Assembly: GCA_021234155.1 (NCBI GenBank)
Contig: JAJEKV010000135.1
Coordinates: 1,617,065-1,681,064 of the forward strand
Direction of reading: 5' to 3'
DNA: 64,000 nucleotides
Source of the DNA: Isoetes taiwanensis
Taxonomy: Eukaryota > Streptophyta > Lycopodiopsida > Isoetales > Isoetaceae
Under the pieces are notes generated by a model. The model was not told where the DNA came from, did not search any database, and saw only the letters and a program-made list of their open reading frames with translations. Numbering within the stretch: the first letter of the stretch is position 1; each line of letters begins with the position of its first letter. Made by a program: the position numbers and the translations under genes. This document shows positions 22,881 to 35,189 of this stretch, piece by piece.

Positions 22881-23380
22881 GGAAACCCTTCCTATTTTCC
22901 CCCATTTGTGGAAACCCTTCCTATTTTCCCATGGGTTTGGAAAATAGGAAGGGTTTCCATTTGAATTAAAATTTAAATTCTTGATTGTCGCGGCATATTT
23001 ATGAGCGTGCATGGCGTGCACCATTAATGGCGTCCATGTTGGCGGCGTCTTTAAAAAAAAAAAAAAAAAAAAAAGGAAACCCCTCCCATTTTCCGAGGAA
23101 ACCCTTCCGATTTTCAAATTGGAAACCCTTCCTATTTTCCATTAAAATCAGGAAGGGTTTCCATGGAAACCCTTCCTATTTTCCATGTTTGGAAAATAGG
23201 AAGGGTTTCCATGGAAAATAGGAAGGGTTTCCATGGAAACCTTCCGGTTTTAATGGCCAGGAAGGTTTCCATGAAACCCCCCTATTTTCCATGGAAAATT
23301 GGAAGGAAACCCTTCCTATTTTCCATGGAAAATTGGAAGGGTTTCCATGGAAAATAGGAAGGGTTTCCATGGGAGCCCAA
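22881..23380. repeat. fold-back array of GGAAACCCTTCC / GGAAGGGTTTCC units
   Basis: About a dozen units of roughly 20 bp (GGAAACCCTTCCTATTTTCC or its reverse) alternate in orientation within 500 bp, for example near 22881, 22910, 23098, 23121, 23165 and 23304 forward, and 22947, 23151, 23199, 23220, 23336 and 23358 reverse. Neighbouring units form large palindromes centred on CCATGG. A 22-bp A run (23053-23074) precedes the denser half. Open frames here are repeat artefacts. Confidence 0.9.
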
Positions 23381-23700
23381 CCCAAATAGGGAGTACTTAG
23401 AACCATCGGGATTAAATGGTTAGTGTAATGGGTCGCTATATGTTGAAGGCCCACTTTCATATAGTTAATGTTTCTTTGAGTATTCAAGTGATTAAAGCTC
23501 TTTTTGTTAGAGTACGTTGTTATGCACTTTATTTTCCATGCATTTATGCTTCCTTGTTAAAGTTTAATGCTTGCTTGTATATTTGGTTATCTCAAATATC
23601 AAATAGCATTGAGTATATGCTCTTCCCCATCCCCTTTTTATTTTCTCGGATGATCTTCTATAGGCTCTTTTTAGACTTCTTTTCTTGAAGACTTATAATT

Positions 23701-24056
23701 CACGGACTCAAGTCTGTGGTCTAAACATTGGCCATTTTTACTTATCCTTTCCTCTTTAGGGTGTGGCTTCACATATTCACGGACTTCAGTCCGTGTTATA
23801 GGCTCTTATCCTGTCTATATATAGTTTACAAGCTCGAGTATTGACTTGATAATCTAAGCCTTATATAACATATTGAAGTAATTTTCACGGACTGGGGTCC
23901 GTAATCTAAGCCGCCTTGATGGGCTGGGGTCCATAATCTCCTCCTCCTCCTCCTCGAGTTGGATTATTTTCACGGACTTGAGTCCGTGGGTCATGTCTTT
24001 CTATGATAGGTGACATGCCTCTATGGTTGGTATAGATCACAGACTTAAGTCTGTAG
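23701..24056. repeat. cluster of CACGGACT-n-AGTCCGTG palindromes
   Basis: Near-perfect 16-18 bp palindromes at 23701, 23778, 23886, 23921 (decayed), 23971 and 24038, separated by 35-110 bp of unrelated AT-rich sequence. Centres vary (TCA, TTCA, GGGG, TTG, TTA) while arms are kept by paired changes in places (CACAGACTTAAGTCTGTAG). Two more copies lie at 18333-18378. Confidence 0.85.
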
Positions 24057-26739
24057 ATGCTCCTTCCTTCCTTCCTTTGGGCATTTTATGGTAGGTGGTA
24101 ACAAATCTTCAACATAAAAGATGATTAAAAGCAATTTCCCTTGCTGGGTCATGGAAGTTAAACAATGTGGCCACAAGAATGATCTTGTGTATGCTCCTTT
24201 ATAAGGGAACACAACTAGGATGTGGCCAGGTTATCCTAGAAGTATGGAATAGAGGACACTGCAAAGACATTAGCTATAACATAATTGAACGAGGACATCA
24301 ATGATATCATAGATATGTTTGTGATGGAATATAAATTTTCAGAGAATGATCAATTAAACAGGTTCAAGAAGATGATAAAGTGCTTCAAAGTTGTAGAAAA
24401 GAACGTATTTTCTACGATTGGATGGGACTGTGGACGTCCATGTGAATAGATTAAGACTTTGTTAGTAAGTATCACATAGAAGTTAGCATTCTATGGACAT
24501 ATGTTATCGAGACATCGCATCTATAGATGTGCTTCCATTCGATAAAAGTACATGAAATGTAATATGAAAATCTAAAGAAGGGTCAAATAATTGAAACGTC
24601 CTATTTTCTATTTTCTATTTCAGATGGCTACAGAAGTATTGCAGAAGAAAAGAAGCACTTTAGCCTTGCCATGTCCAAAGTATTATTAATGTTCTCATAT
24701 TATGAAAAGTATGGGTCTTCTTCGTACTAACATTTCATTTATTGCTTTGATATAGCCCATATATTGACCAATTAAACCATGCAAGAAACCAATGGATTGT
24801 TCTTGGAAGACCAGAGAGGAGACTCAATAATTCTTGAAAAGGGACTGCTTGACAAGTAAGTATACATGCCAATGTTTTCTATTTGTATTTTGGAACTTCT
24901 ATTATTGCATTAAATTCCCATTACAATTCAGGAATTTAAAGAACTAGCCAAATAAACTATAATAAATAAGGGGGCAAAGCCTAGGAGTTGCACCTATTGT
25001 ATAAGGGGTATGCCACCTACATGCAAGAGATTGGAAAAAACTCCATTGTATATGCCTTTGAATTTTCTTAGAAACCCCATTTTAGCCTTATACTGTGCCA
25101 AATCACCCTAAAAACTCCAAAGAACTACCCTAGGTACGAGTATATGTCAGATTCAAGGGAAAAACAAACCCTTTCGGGTCATTCACCTGGTTCGTATAAG
25201 TAAAACTATGTGAACCCCCCTTGGGGCAAAGAGAAATGATTCAAACAAACCGAGGCTCGGTGAACATTACAAATTTAAACTCTTGTTTGATGCAACATTG
25301 ACGAATTGGAACACCAATTGGAGTAGGTGGATGAATAAGGTTTTGAATGATTGGACATGAAATCCACTTGAAAACCCAAAGTCTTGCATTCTTTAACATT
25401 CCTTTTACGAGGTTGGTGCATGGTCTAGGTAATAATATGCTTGAGCTTACAGAAAGAGTTTTATATTGTGGGTGTCTGAAAAGGCCGAAGGAGAGGCATG
25501 GTATTGTTGGCGTTGGTAATTGTACAAACTCTTATAAGAAGAAGAGGACGAAAGAAGGTATTAATCAATTCCTTTAATACATTGAAAAGTCTGAAGTGTG
25601 ATTACGGGGATCATGTGAAAGCTTTTAACATTAGTGATGAAGATCTCCAAACATATATCTCAATGTCATTACATTATCTAAATCCAACAAAAAAAATATT
25701 TGATAGACCGACCTTCTTATGCAGACGGTATGAATGGAAGGCCGCTAAATGTAGTCCCACTTAGGCCTCAAGTTGCTCAGTATCTGATAAACTCTTTTTA
25801 TGAGAAAGACTATGGTTCGTGAACTACCTCTATAGTACACTTGCCTAAATGGTTCTCCATGTCCCTTTCCTCTTCCTTCTTCTCTTTCCTTTTCTTTCCT
25901 CATTTCTCCTCTCCATCGAACTCAATAACATATAGTAATATTAGTTTGGCTTTATTTCCCTATGTTTTGAGTCAGGAGTCAATGGTGAGAACCTCCAAGA
26001 ATCTAAAGTTGTAGGGCATATGCATCCAATTGACTGACTATATTGACAAGGATGATAGGAATGGCAATATCACACAACAAGAATGTATTATCACTAACCT
26101 TGGTTCGGGAAATTCCCCGGAATAAGCACAAGCTACCGTATAAAATTAAAAAAAGTCGTGTTACCAAAAAGTTCGTCGGATCCACTCCCGAGAAAAAAAT
26201 TACCTTTTTAGGAAAAGGGACGTGGGACATTTTAAGAGGCGGAAATTTGACAATGCCTAATTTTCTTTATCGGAATTCTCACGAGACACCAATTCGCTTA
26301 ATTCCGCTTTTAGGTTTTGCCTAAGATTTTTTACGGTTTATTTTTGTTTATATTTAGAGAGGGTGAATTGAGCTAATAATAGGGCTGACCCGATAAATAC
26401 TCCTCAGGTCCAAGATGAGCTCATTACTCTGCTTTTCCCTCTGTTTTCTTATTTTTTCCATCACGATTGGGCTTACTACTGATCGGCAAGGAGAAGGGAG
26501 GAGGAAGCAAGGATCGAAGGTCTTGAGAAGATTGGTGGTGATCTTTGAAGGCTAGAATATGTATGCGGTGTGGTCTACCTTTGCCATTGGTTTTCTAAAT
26601 TTGCTTTTCTTTGCTAAAGGGAGGCGGGTCTATTTTTACTCTCTTATGCCCGGATAAATTGATGCAATGGCTTCCAGATTACAGAAGGTGCCTCTGATTT
26701 TATTATATCTTATATTGGTTTAATCTGTTTACTAATGCA
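24057..26739. other. unannotated stretch
   Basis: No recognisable gene. An open frame of 93 codons at 26043-26324 and others at 25347-25764 show basic, AT-driven composition without motifs. A short CTTC tract lies at 24061-24077. Confidence 0.45.
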
Positions 26740-27285
26740 GTGAGAGGAACCGATTGATTTTGCAAGGGAAATCTCAAGTTCTAATGTGAGGTAACAACTC
26801 ATGTTCTTCTAGGAATGCCATGTTTTTTTCTTTGCAAAAGCCTCGACCAGAAATGTTTATTGGTTTTTCTTTTATTGTTTGTTTCTATATTCTGCTACAT
26901 TTTATTTCAAGGTGTACCCATGTTTGTTGCATGCAGGTGACAGGAGCAGCGGTTTTGCAAAGGAAATCTCAAGTTCTAACAAGATGAGGTGAGCAACTCA
27001 TCTTCGTATAGGTCATGCCATTGCTTGATGCCTTATTCTGGTTTGGACCCTCTTTAAAAGCTGGACCAGAAATGTTATTGGTATTTCTTCCATTGTTTTT
27101 TTCTCTATTTTGCTACATTTTATATTAGTGTATCCATGTTACATTTTATATTCGTACCCATAAAGTACCCATTTTATATTGATGTACCCTTTTTTACTGC
27201 AGTGACAGGAGCTGATTAATTTTGCAATTCAAAGTTTTAACAGGAGGAGGTGAGCCAATGTTCTTCTAGGTCATGTCATTTGTTT
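26740..27285. repeat. three diverged copies of an ~80 bp unit
   Basis: Units at about 26740-26820, 26938-27020 and 27202-27280 share GTGAGAGGAxC, GATTTTGCAA, AATCTCAAGTTCTAA, GAGGTGAGCAA and TTCTTCTAGGxCATG in order, separated by about 120-180 bp that also contain similar TGGACCAGAAATGTT text. Looks like an old tandem duplication of about 200-260 bp. Confidence 0.7.
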
Positions 27286-29109
27286 TACAATCTGACCATA
27301 TTTTGAACTTGTGATATTTTCTTGAATGGATTTCTAGATATAATTGGATGCCGATTGTTCCTTTATTGGATGCCTCTGTTGTTGTTGTTGCAAGATATAT
27401 ACTTATTAATATATGCTATCTATTTTCTTTAGGTAAATCCAATGGCACCTTGAAAAAAGACATCACATTTTGGAGCTCGAAAAGACAAGAACCAAACATC
27501 TGTTCTAGAAATGGTATTCGGATTCCGACGATGAGGTCGAGCTACATAAGACCCATTTGCGAAAGAATTGTTTTGCTATTAGAGATAATTCTCTTATTTC
27601 TTGGGGGCATTAATATGTATACTTTACATTGAATATATATTCTGATGTGTGGATCTGATTTTAAGTATCAAGTTTGCTTGTTGGTTTATAATTTGTAAGA
27701 AACTGTAGGCAAGATTTTAAATTGTAGGAAATTAGCTTGTTGGTTTTAAAATAAAAGGAAATTGTAGGCAAGAATTAAGAATTAACAGGTTGCTCTACAA
27801 AGTACAGGAAATTTTCCTTTAGTAGTCCAAAAATTTCCCGAACCAAGTCACTAACCCACTTGTTTGTAGGAAGCTCTTGATATTAAGTGTCAATGGAGTT
27901 CTTTTGTATTCATGTCAGAAAGGACAAGTATCTACCAAGCATGTCACATCAATCGAATCGAAGATGAAGCATATATTTCTGTGTCCAAGAGTTCTTGACT
28001 TTATTCAGACATGCTTACAAGTTTTTTATGAAGCTATTTGGTCTGTCTATAACTTGAAGAATAGGAGGTCAACTCTAAGTACACTTCTTCCAGATGCAAT
28101 TATGAAATCCGTTATTTTCATTTGGTCCCATACTGTGTATTGGATCCTCAGGTAAGCTTCATAAGTAGGGAAAGAGGCCTTTGTTCCTTAAAACTTTCGA
28201 AAAGTTGTATGATAAGTGTTTTAGCAAATACAAATTAGAGAGATACTTGATATCTAATTATATGACAGACGACTATCTGATGAAAGAACTAATATCAAAA
28301 TTGCAGGTTGTAAGTATATCATAAAATCTTGTGGAGGTTTTGCAATCATTTCTAGAAGAAGATAAATGATGGCGTTGATGAGAAGATATCAGGTCCTTCA
28401 ATGCACATCAAGAAGACTAGTTGCACTAAATCCTTATAATTATAATGGTGCAAAATTCTTACGGTAATATTATGGAAGTAAAATGTAATCTTAGTATCTT
28501 CACGAACTCGTATCTATGAAAATAAGTCTGTGTATAAAGAACTTTGCCCTTTTTCGTTTCTTTTTAATGTGCGGCATTAATTGTACTACATTTGGTGCAC
28601 AAGTCATGTTGTAACATAGAAGTGAAATGTATAATCTTCATGGATTGCAATGTCTTTATGAACTCATGTTTATGAACATAGTTATATGTCTAGTCTCAGA
28701 TGTTATGTCCTGTAATTGAACCAATTACCTTTACAGAGAAATAATATCAAAATATGTCGACAAAAAAATAAAAATAGGAAGTGGGATTTTTGCAATTTAA
28801 TTGCATAAGGCTTAACGAGGCATTTATAAATAATTATTGTATTAGAACGATGATAGGTCTGAGAGAAAAAACATTGAGCAAACCCACATCATAGTATATT
28901 AACAATATTGATAGTCTAATATGCACAAGGTGTAAGTTAAAAGAAATGTTCATTAAACAAAGGGAGATGTCAAAACATATTGTGCACCTCAGCCCTCCAC
29001 GATAGTTTGCTGCTTAGATACTCCAAATCCAACAATAGAACTACAAAGGGGATGCTTTCCATACACCTAATATTAACCGTGTCAACTTATTACAAAAAAT
29101 AAAAAGGCC
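27286..29109. other. unannotated stretch with one unexplained open frame
   Basis: An open frame at 27877-28155 (plus strand, 92 codons; VLDFIQTCLQVFYEAIW, then SVIFIWSHTVYW) has protein-like texture but no family I recognise, and it ends at a GT (CTCAG-GTAAGC near 28150) that could be a splice donor. No other exon could be attached to it. Confidence 0.35.
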
Positions 29110-29112
29110 TTT

Positions 29113-29580
29113 CTTAATCAGTTTAATACTTGGCATGGAAATGGGTGTGAGGCCAGATGAAGTTACCATTATTGGCATCTTATGTGCCTATAGGATTTTG
29201 AAAAGCCTAGAAGTAGGGAAATTGTTACATGCAATAGGCAAAGTTGGTTCAAATGGAATATGAAGATATGACACTTCAATCCACCCAACCACGACAATGA
29301 GTAAAGGAAAGTATGCTCACAAACCATGGATCTAACCAAATATTGCAAGAATAAGATGAACCTATTTGTAACTTGTTTTCTCGAACTGTATCAGGCTAAT
29401 GAAGGAACCTATTTGTAAGCCGTTTCCTGGAACTGTATAAGGCTAATGAAGGAGACGTTTCTCCAAATACATTGGGGGCTTTAATCACAATGCTTCAGGT
29501 GGGCCTTAATGGTAACTCTATCTAAGTGGTCCAAGGTAAGCTTATGCATAGGTATCATGATCTGATTAATTTTAATATCT
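29113..29580 (+). pseudogene. PPR protein fragment with stops
   Basis: Around 29135-29275 the text reads MEMGVRPDEVTIIGILCAYR followed by LEVGKLLHAIGKVGSNGI, the standard PPR run from GVxPDEVT through GKxLHA. Further PPR-like pieces follow in changing frames up to about 29580, interrupted by stops. A partial local duplication (AACTGTATxAGGCTAATGAAGGA at about 29388 and 29433) lies inside. This is a decayed organellar RNA-processing gene piece, separate from the one at 21.7 kb. Confidence 0.65.
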
Positions 29581-29676
29581 CAAAAGCAGTTTCAAATAGC
29601 AGTGAACCTACATCAGAATCCATCGCCCATTGCAGGCTTCAAACACCCATTTAACAATATGAAAGAACAAAGTCAA

Positions 29677-29756
29677 AGAGCTTACCAGAACAGATGAATC
29701 ATTGAATATGAAGCAGAGAGCTTACCAGAAGAGATGAATCATTGAATATGAAGCAC
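29677..29756. repeat. 40-bp exact-to-near tandem duplication
   Basis: Two head-to-tail copies of a 40 bp unit (AGAGCTTACCAGAACAGATG onward) differ at one base or so, so the event is recent compared with the surrounding decay. Confidence 0.9.
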
Positions 29757-29929
29757 ATTGGCATACACGATTCATTAGGAACAGCCCGATTTGAGAATAG
29801 AAGAAGCGTCAGGAGTTCTGGGCTCCATATCCTAGATCGGACTACCAAGATTAGCAGCTCCGTTTAGACCTGATAGGTTTCTTAATACCGGGGAAGCAGA
29901 GCAGAGATAAGCATTATAATAACAACCGG

Positions 29930-32900
29930 AAAGAGCTTCAACCCTACTCTCTTGACCATCGTAAGCATATTTGCTTCATGTACTAACGTTAGCATATGTG
30001 GCACGCAGCATAAACAAGCAAAGAGCATAACTACAAAATAGCATATAGTATTAGTTAATTACAGCGCAATTCTTGCCACTAGAACTTGAGACGTCTCTGA
30101 CAAGACATTACATAAACTTTCTTTCTTCGCAGTCTAAAGCCATACGCAAAAGAAGTAAAGGCTCACTGGTTTTCACGTCTGTAAAAAACAACTGCCAACC
30201 AGTATGACCAATTAGGAAAGGTGCTAATGGAGCTGCAATTCTCTCCAGCACAAACACTCCCAATAGAATAGGGAGCTATTGGGTCAGATCCATATATCTT
30301 CATGTCATATTACAAATGAGAAAATAGATGTTTATAATATTACCTGTTGCTTTCCACGGACACTCAGGTGGGGAGTTGCTAAGGTAATAAAACTGACAGG
30401 CTCAAGTCCACACAATGTCCCCTTTGCCTTATGACCATTGTGTGTTTTGTCTGCGTCTTTATAGAGGCAAGAAATAGCATAACGTGAGAAAGTCCTCCCA
30501 ATGAATGGGCTACAAATAAAATTCTCTTCAGATAGAAATTCTTCTGAATGTTATCTGAAACCTGTCAAACATAATAGTTAAAGTAGTCCTATTGAGTAGT
30601 AAGACTTTTATGCAAAGTTATGAACTCCCATAAAATAGATCATTACAGTTTATTCAGCTCTAACATGTGGAAATCTTGAAAAATAAAGCAATGGAACAAA
30701 GTCATATCACATTTTTCTTTTTTTTCTTTTTTGAAAGACGAGTCTTTTCTTTTCAATTCGGTTTTCAGATGTTTCTAGTACTCTTTGACTATTAGATCAT
30801 TAAAGGTCAAGAAATTTAGCTTGCAACAGGTTATGTGACTAGCCATACCCTAGCCATAGCCAATTGCGCATGTCTTCACAAATTTATGTACAAACAAAGT
30901 TAGGAACACTTAAAAGCTTGGCATATAATTAAAGTTCTCCACTTTATAAGATAGTGAACACATTGAAACATTGAAGTTCCATATCTATAATGCAACAGTA
31001 CAAGTTCCAGCACAGTCTGGGTAGTTGAAAGGACAAGCATACATATCAAGCCAAAAAAGTGTGGTTAATTGGTTCGGCATCAATTAACCACGTAAAAAGA
31101 AGAACTTACCGAGGTGTTCTTTGTAGGTCCTTATGAAAGCTATATTCCAAGTTCAAAACTCTCGATGCTTAGAACTGATAACTCAAGATTGTGGTTATAT
31201 CGAAGTACATACTTATGGCGATTTAATTCCACTATAAATAAAATGGAGGCCATCTTTTAGCATTGTTTTTGTTAACGATGTTTTTGTTTTCACAACGTCG
31301 TATTTTTTATGAATCAATTGCATCTCAAAAGAAAGTGCAAAGGAAAAAGCATAAAGATATAAAAAAGCAATTGTCTATAACGGAGTGTAGCAAAAGTAAA
31401 TATTCTTAGGGAGCATGTAATTGTGCATTGATGCACAAGTTCGTTCCAACTTAAAGAGTTATGAAGGTGTTATGGACGACAATTACTTGTTTAAACCTAC
31501 AGACGTTTTCTGAGCCCGAACTTTGCCCATACTCGAGTGACTCCAAACTGGTTGCCGGGATAACTATCAGTGCTCATATCCAGCTACAAATTGGTTCTTC
31601 CAAGGGCATTCACAACCAGGAAATTTGCTCATTGCCAAATTAGGTTTCTAATTGTAGTGTCAAATTGGCATTGGGTTTTCAAAAATATAAAGCTTTTTTA
31701 AGTTGTGAATTTCATCATTCCTTTTTTTTTTCATCACCCATCAATCCAGCATTCCATTCTCATATCAATAACATGTACAATATATCAGTATACAAATCTC
31801 CATGTCCAAAAATGCAGGTGTACATTAAGCTGGAAGCATGAGATTATCCCATTAGATAAGTATCCTAAGGATCACAGTATATTCCTTGCCAATCATCATA
31901 GCACAAACACGCTCCTTCCTTAAAGAGAAGGATCTTTGCAAAAGAATGTACACTTTGTAAAACTTTGCCACTAGACATTTTGAAACAAAACAATAATACT
32001 CAGTCAATTTCTCCTTAGTTATTCTCCCCTTTCACGAGATCAACATAGATACTGAAAAGGTCGACCCTTAGTTAGCTCCTGTTTGAATCCCAAGGCACAG
32101 CTTGGCTTCCCATTCTTGCAACCCAATAGACACCATTCAAAATACTGGACACTAATTCATTACTTAATTCAAGCAAAACGGCCCTTCCACAGTGCAAACT
32201 TTTGCCAAACCTGAAAATGACTTTAGGGATAACTCAGATCATGGGAATTTTACTAGCAGCTTAACCATGCAAGGCAGTTACAATGCTTAGGATATGCTTC
32301 CGAGCAACTAACAGGATTCAGCATCACTTCAGTTGGTAATAAATTGTAATTACCAGATATCCTAGGTTTGTCCTTGGATTCCAATTCTAGAAGCGATATT
32401 TAGAATGTAATTTCATAAAGGGCATCAAGAAAACACCAAAAAGGCCAAATTACTTCGGCGGATGTATTTTCCTAAGCGACCAATGCATGACCATCTTGAT
32501 GTCCATTTTTTGCAAGACATGGTAGCTCTTGGCTACATGCACCTAATAATTGCCACAAGACATCAAACATGTGACCTTGCTAGGTTTTTATCAGGATCCT
32601 GCATGTTTAAAAATATTTTTTGCGACTTTTCATTATACTCGGCACATGCAGTTATCATTTCATCCCAGGTCACAGTACATTTCAATTTGTCATTCTATGA
32701 AATAACCTGCTTGTCTCATCTTATCTCCTATATTTTGCATACATGTCCACAAGTATCCATGTTGGAGCTAATAAGTTCTCGAGTCTATCTTTTCACTTTT
32801 TAGTTTGACTGTTTCCAGCATGCCTAGAAATGTGAACTTACTAGGTTTTATCCTCGTTCTTTCAAAAATATTTCTTCTTCTTTTTCAAAACAGATTTACA

Positions 32901-33399
32901 CCCCTCGGTTTATTCCTCCACAAACAATCTCCAACCTTAAACGGATTGCCTCCCAAGGACAGCCCAAATGATTAACACAAGGGCACGTACCTCATTGGCC
33001 AAGCGCTCTCCAGCAACGTCTATCCCATATGTTATTCGCAAGTAGGAATTCACGGAACTGGCTGCATGCATGCTTTACAGGCATCAGTCTTGAAGACAGT
33101 AATCTCCAGAGTATAGAGACTAAATATGGCATATATGTATTACCATGAATAAGAAACTTACTCTTAAGCCTCACTTTCAGCTCAGCTTTTACATATTTCC
33201 AATCGCTTGGGCTGCAAATATAAGAATAAAAATTTTTACCATAAAAATGTCCTTCATAAGAAGCATAAATTCTCAGCAAATTTCCTAGTTCTTTTTACCT
33301 GGCAAGGATACCATGGACAAGGACCAAAAGGTGATTGGGAAAATCACCTGTCAAGCTTTCGCCATTTGATAATATCCCATTGGCGGTAAACTCGTTCAT
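29930..33399 (-). pseudogene. DUF676 alpha/beta-hydrolase (putative serine esterase) gene, decayed
   Basis: Plant DUF676 lipase-like protein read on the minus strand. Exons: 33399-33299 (start MNEFTANGILSNGESLTGDF, then NHLLVLVHGILA with the oxyanion HG), 33211-33144 (SPSDWKYVKAELKVRLKSKF), 33061-32991 (ASSVNSYLRITYGIDVAGER), 30561-30344 (RILFVAHSLGG with the nucleophile Ser in GHSLGG-like context, then GLEPVSFITLATPHLSVRG) and 30275-30111 (LPILLGVFVLERIAAPLAP, then EPLLLLRMALDCEERKFM). Splice phases fit. One T is missing directly after AHSLGGL (about 30483), shifting the frame of SRYAISCLYKD. A TAA follows KFM at 30110-30108, and only shreds such as RATYANVS (about 29985-30010) remain of the C-terminus. 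Intron 3 is about 2.4 kb. The family hydrolyses lipid or ester substrates; the precise substrate is unknown. Confidence 0.82.
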
Positions 33400-34439
33400 T
33401 GCTAGAGTACATAGGGCTGGATCACTTGAACAAATCCATTTACTATATAATCAATAAAATTCATTAAATCAAGAAACAACAATCTTAGGCAATTTAGAGA
33501 GAAAACGAATTTTATACCAAGATGGAAGTAGCACTTGCATGTCCTCTTTTCTTTGCCATGGCTAGAGCTTGGAACCATCACTCAAGGGCAACAGATAAAC
33601 AAAATCCATTATTTGAGCGTAGCGGCAAGGGAAACCCTGAACAGAAACTGCAGTGTTTCTCAAAACAAAATGTCAGACTGCCAAAACTGATACAGCCAAA
33701 ATCAGCGCAACAGAGGGTCTGCTGGATTTCCTTTCTGTACAGTTCCTTCATGGAATGTGCTTACAAAAGTGACACATACTTCAGCTTATGAAATAAATCA
33801 GAGAGACAGAAGCCATATGACTAAAGGAGAAAACAAAAATTCTAGTACCTTAAGAAATATCCAGGGTTTGCCGGATGCCCTGATCTGCTCTGCCATATGA
33901 AAGATGATTGCCTGGCGCCGAGCCACAAGAAAGAACAAAAGGGGGAGAATCCGTGGCCAGGAATATTTGGCAAGGCCCACAGGTTCTGGAGTTAGAGTGA
34001 CGTTCCCTGTGTGCTATTTTTCTCAACCGTCTTCTTCCTTAGATCTTGATCATTCCATTCTAGATCCTTATTTTCAAACATCTTTATATTAAATGAGTCG
34101 GATTCTAAGTTGAAGTTTAACCTCTGACAGAAGCACTTCAAGCAATGAAAGAACAATCAATGCCAATAAATTTTATTATATGCTCGCCTAGAAATCAAAG
34201 CAGGATTACTAAAAGCGATATCCAGATCGTGATCATTGGGATATTCAACAAGTGTCTCCTGCTCGTCGTCTTCAGGATACTGTACGCATCGTTGCTGATC
34301 AATCCTCCTTTGCTCTGCCACAAACCGTCTCCATTGCAAAAAGGGTCGAGCTGCGCCATAGCCACGCCTGCGAAGGAATGGGGCTGGATGACCGAGCGTT
34401 TACAGGCAGCCGCCAGTTTGGAGCAGTCACCAGCATATG
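33400..34439. other. unannotated stretch, one protein-like minus-strand piece
   Basis: At about 34350-34190 the minus strand reads QWRRFVAEQRRIDQQRCVQY and PEDDEQETLVEYPNDHDLDI, which looks like real but unidentified coding text. It has no attached start or partner exon. The rest shows nothing. Confidence 0.35.
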
Positions 34440-34520
34440 CTAGGCATATGCCAGCATATACCTGGATATGCCCACATACCCACATAAACGAGGGTTTGCC
34501 CCCCTAGGGGCAACCCAAAA
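34440..34520. repeat. dispersed GGGGCAACCC repeat, copy 2
   Basis: Partner of 15616-15697. Contains an AGCATATACC block, GGATATGCCC, CCACAT, GAGGGTTTG and AGGGGCAACCCAA. Confidence 0.7.
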
Positions 34521-34975
34521 AACACATAGAAGTGAGACTTTTAATATAATAAGAACAAACTGAATCATCTGCAAAAGAATACTCTGCGATCTGCCCCTCC
34601 CATTTCTGTAGCAGATTATCACAGCATGATGCTACTATTTCAAGCAGACCCTATTGTAAGTATAATAATGTAAGGAATAAAGCATATGCCAGCAAGTTTT
34701 TAAGTAGCAAGCTTGAAATCCTAAAACTTAGCAGTGAACTTAATAAGTTATGAGGATCCTTCCTTTCTGTTAAAGAAAAAAACAAATTCTTAGGACCCTT
34801 CTTTTATGTTAAAGAAAGACAACAAGTCTACCAAACAAAAACATTAAATAATGCACATGTTCTCTACATCAGGTGGAATAGAAGTTACAAGCAAGGGAGA
34901 ATCTTAATTTTGTATAAGGGTCAACCCTTCATTCTCTGAAAAAATTTTTGCCATGCCAATATTACACAGATTGAT

Positions 34976-35120
34976 AGATAGAAAGAAAGAAAGAAAGAAT
35001 GATTTTTATCGTCCACTGAGACCAATCGGCCTATGGGATCGGAAGGAGCTTGACAAAGAAAATGCTTATGCGGGTTAAAAAACCCCGCCCGAAGAAGGGT
35101 TTCGAGGAAAAAAAATGTGG
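34976..35120 (-). mobile_element. 5'-truncated LINE 3' end with (TTTC)n tail
   Basis: A GATAGATAGAAAGAAAG tail is followed by TTTTTATCGTCCACTGAGAC, CCTATGGGATC, AACCCCGCCC, AGGGTTT and AATAAGAAT. These blocks appear in the same order in the reverse complement of 62700-62873. The tail lies at the low-coordinate side, so the copy is on the minus strand. Confidence 0.7.
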
Positions 35121-35189
35121 CGATAATAAGAATCTTTGTCAAACTGTACAAGTATACATCATCATGAAATAAATGTATATATAGATGTC

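Noticed and set aside
22779-23487. Open frames with repeated NPSYFPW-like text on both strands
   Set aside because: Produced by the fold-back repeat units; no start context or family.
23701-24056. Regularly recurring palindromes as a CRISPR array
   Set aside because: Spacing is irregular (35-110 bp), repeats vary in their centres, the sequence is eukaryotic, and no cas-like gene is present.
26043-26324. Organellar (plastid ycf-like) DNA insertion
   Set aside because: The basic AT-rich frame looked plastid-like, but no plastid gene could be matched and flanks show no organellar synteny.
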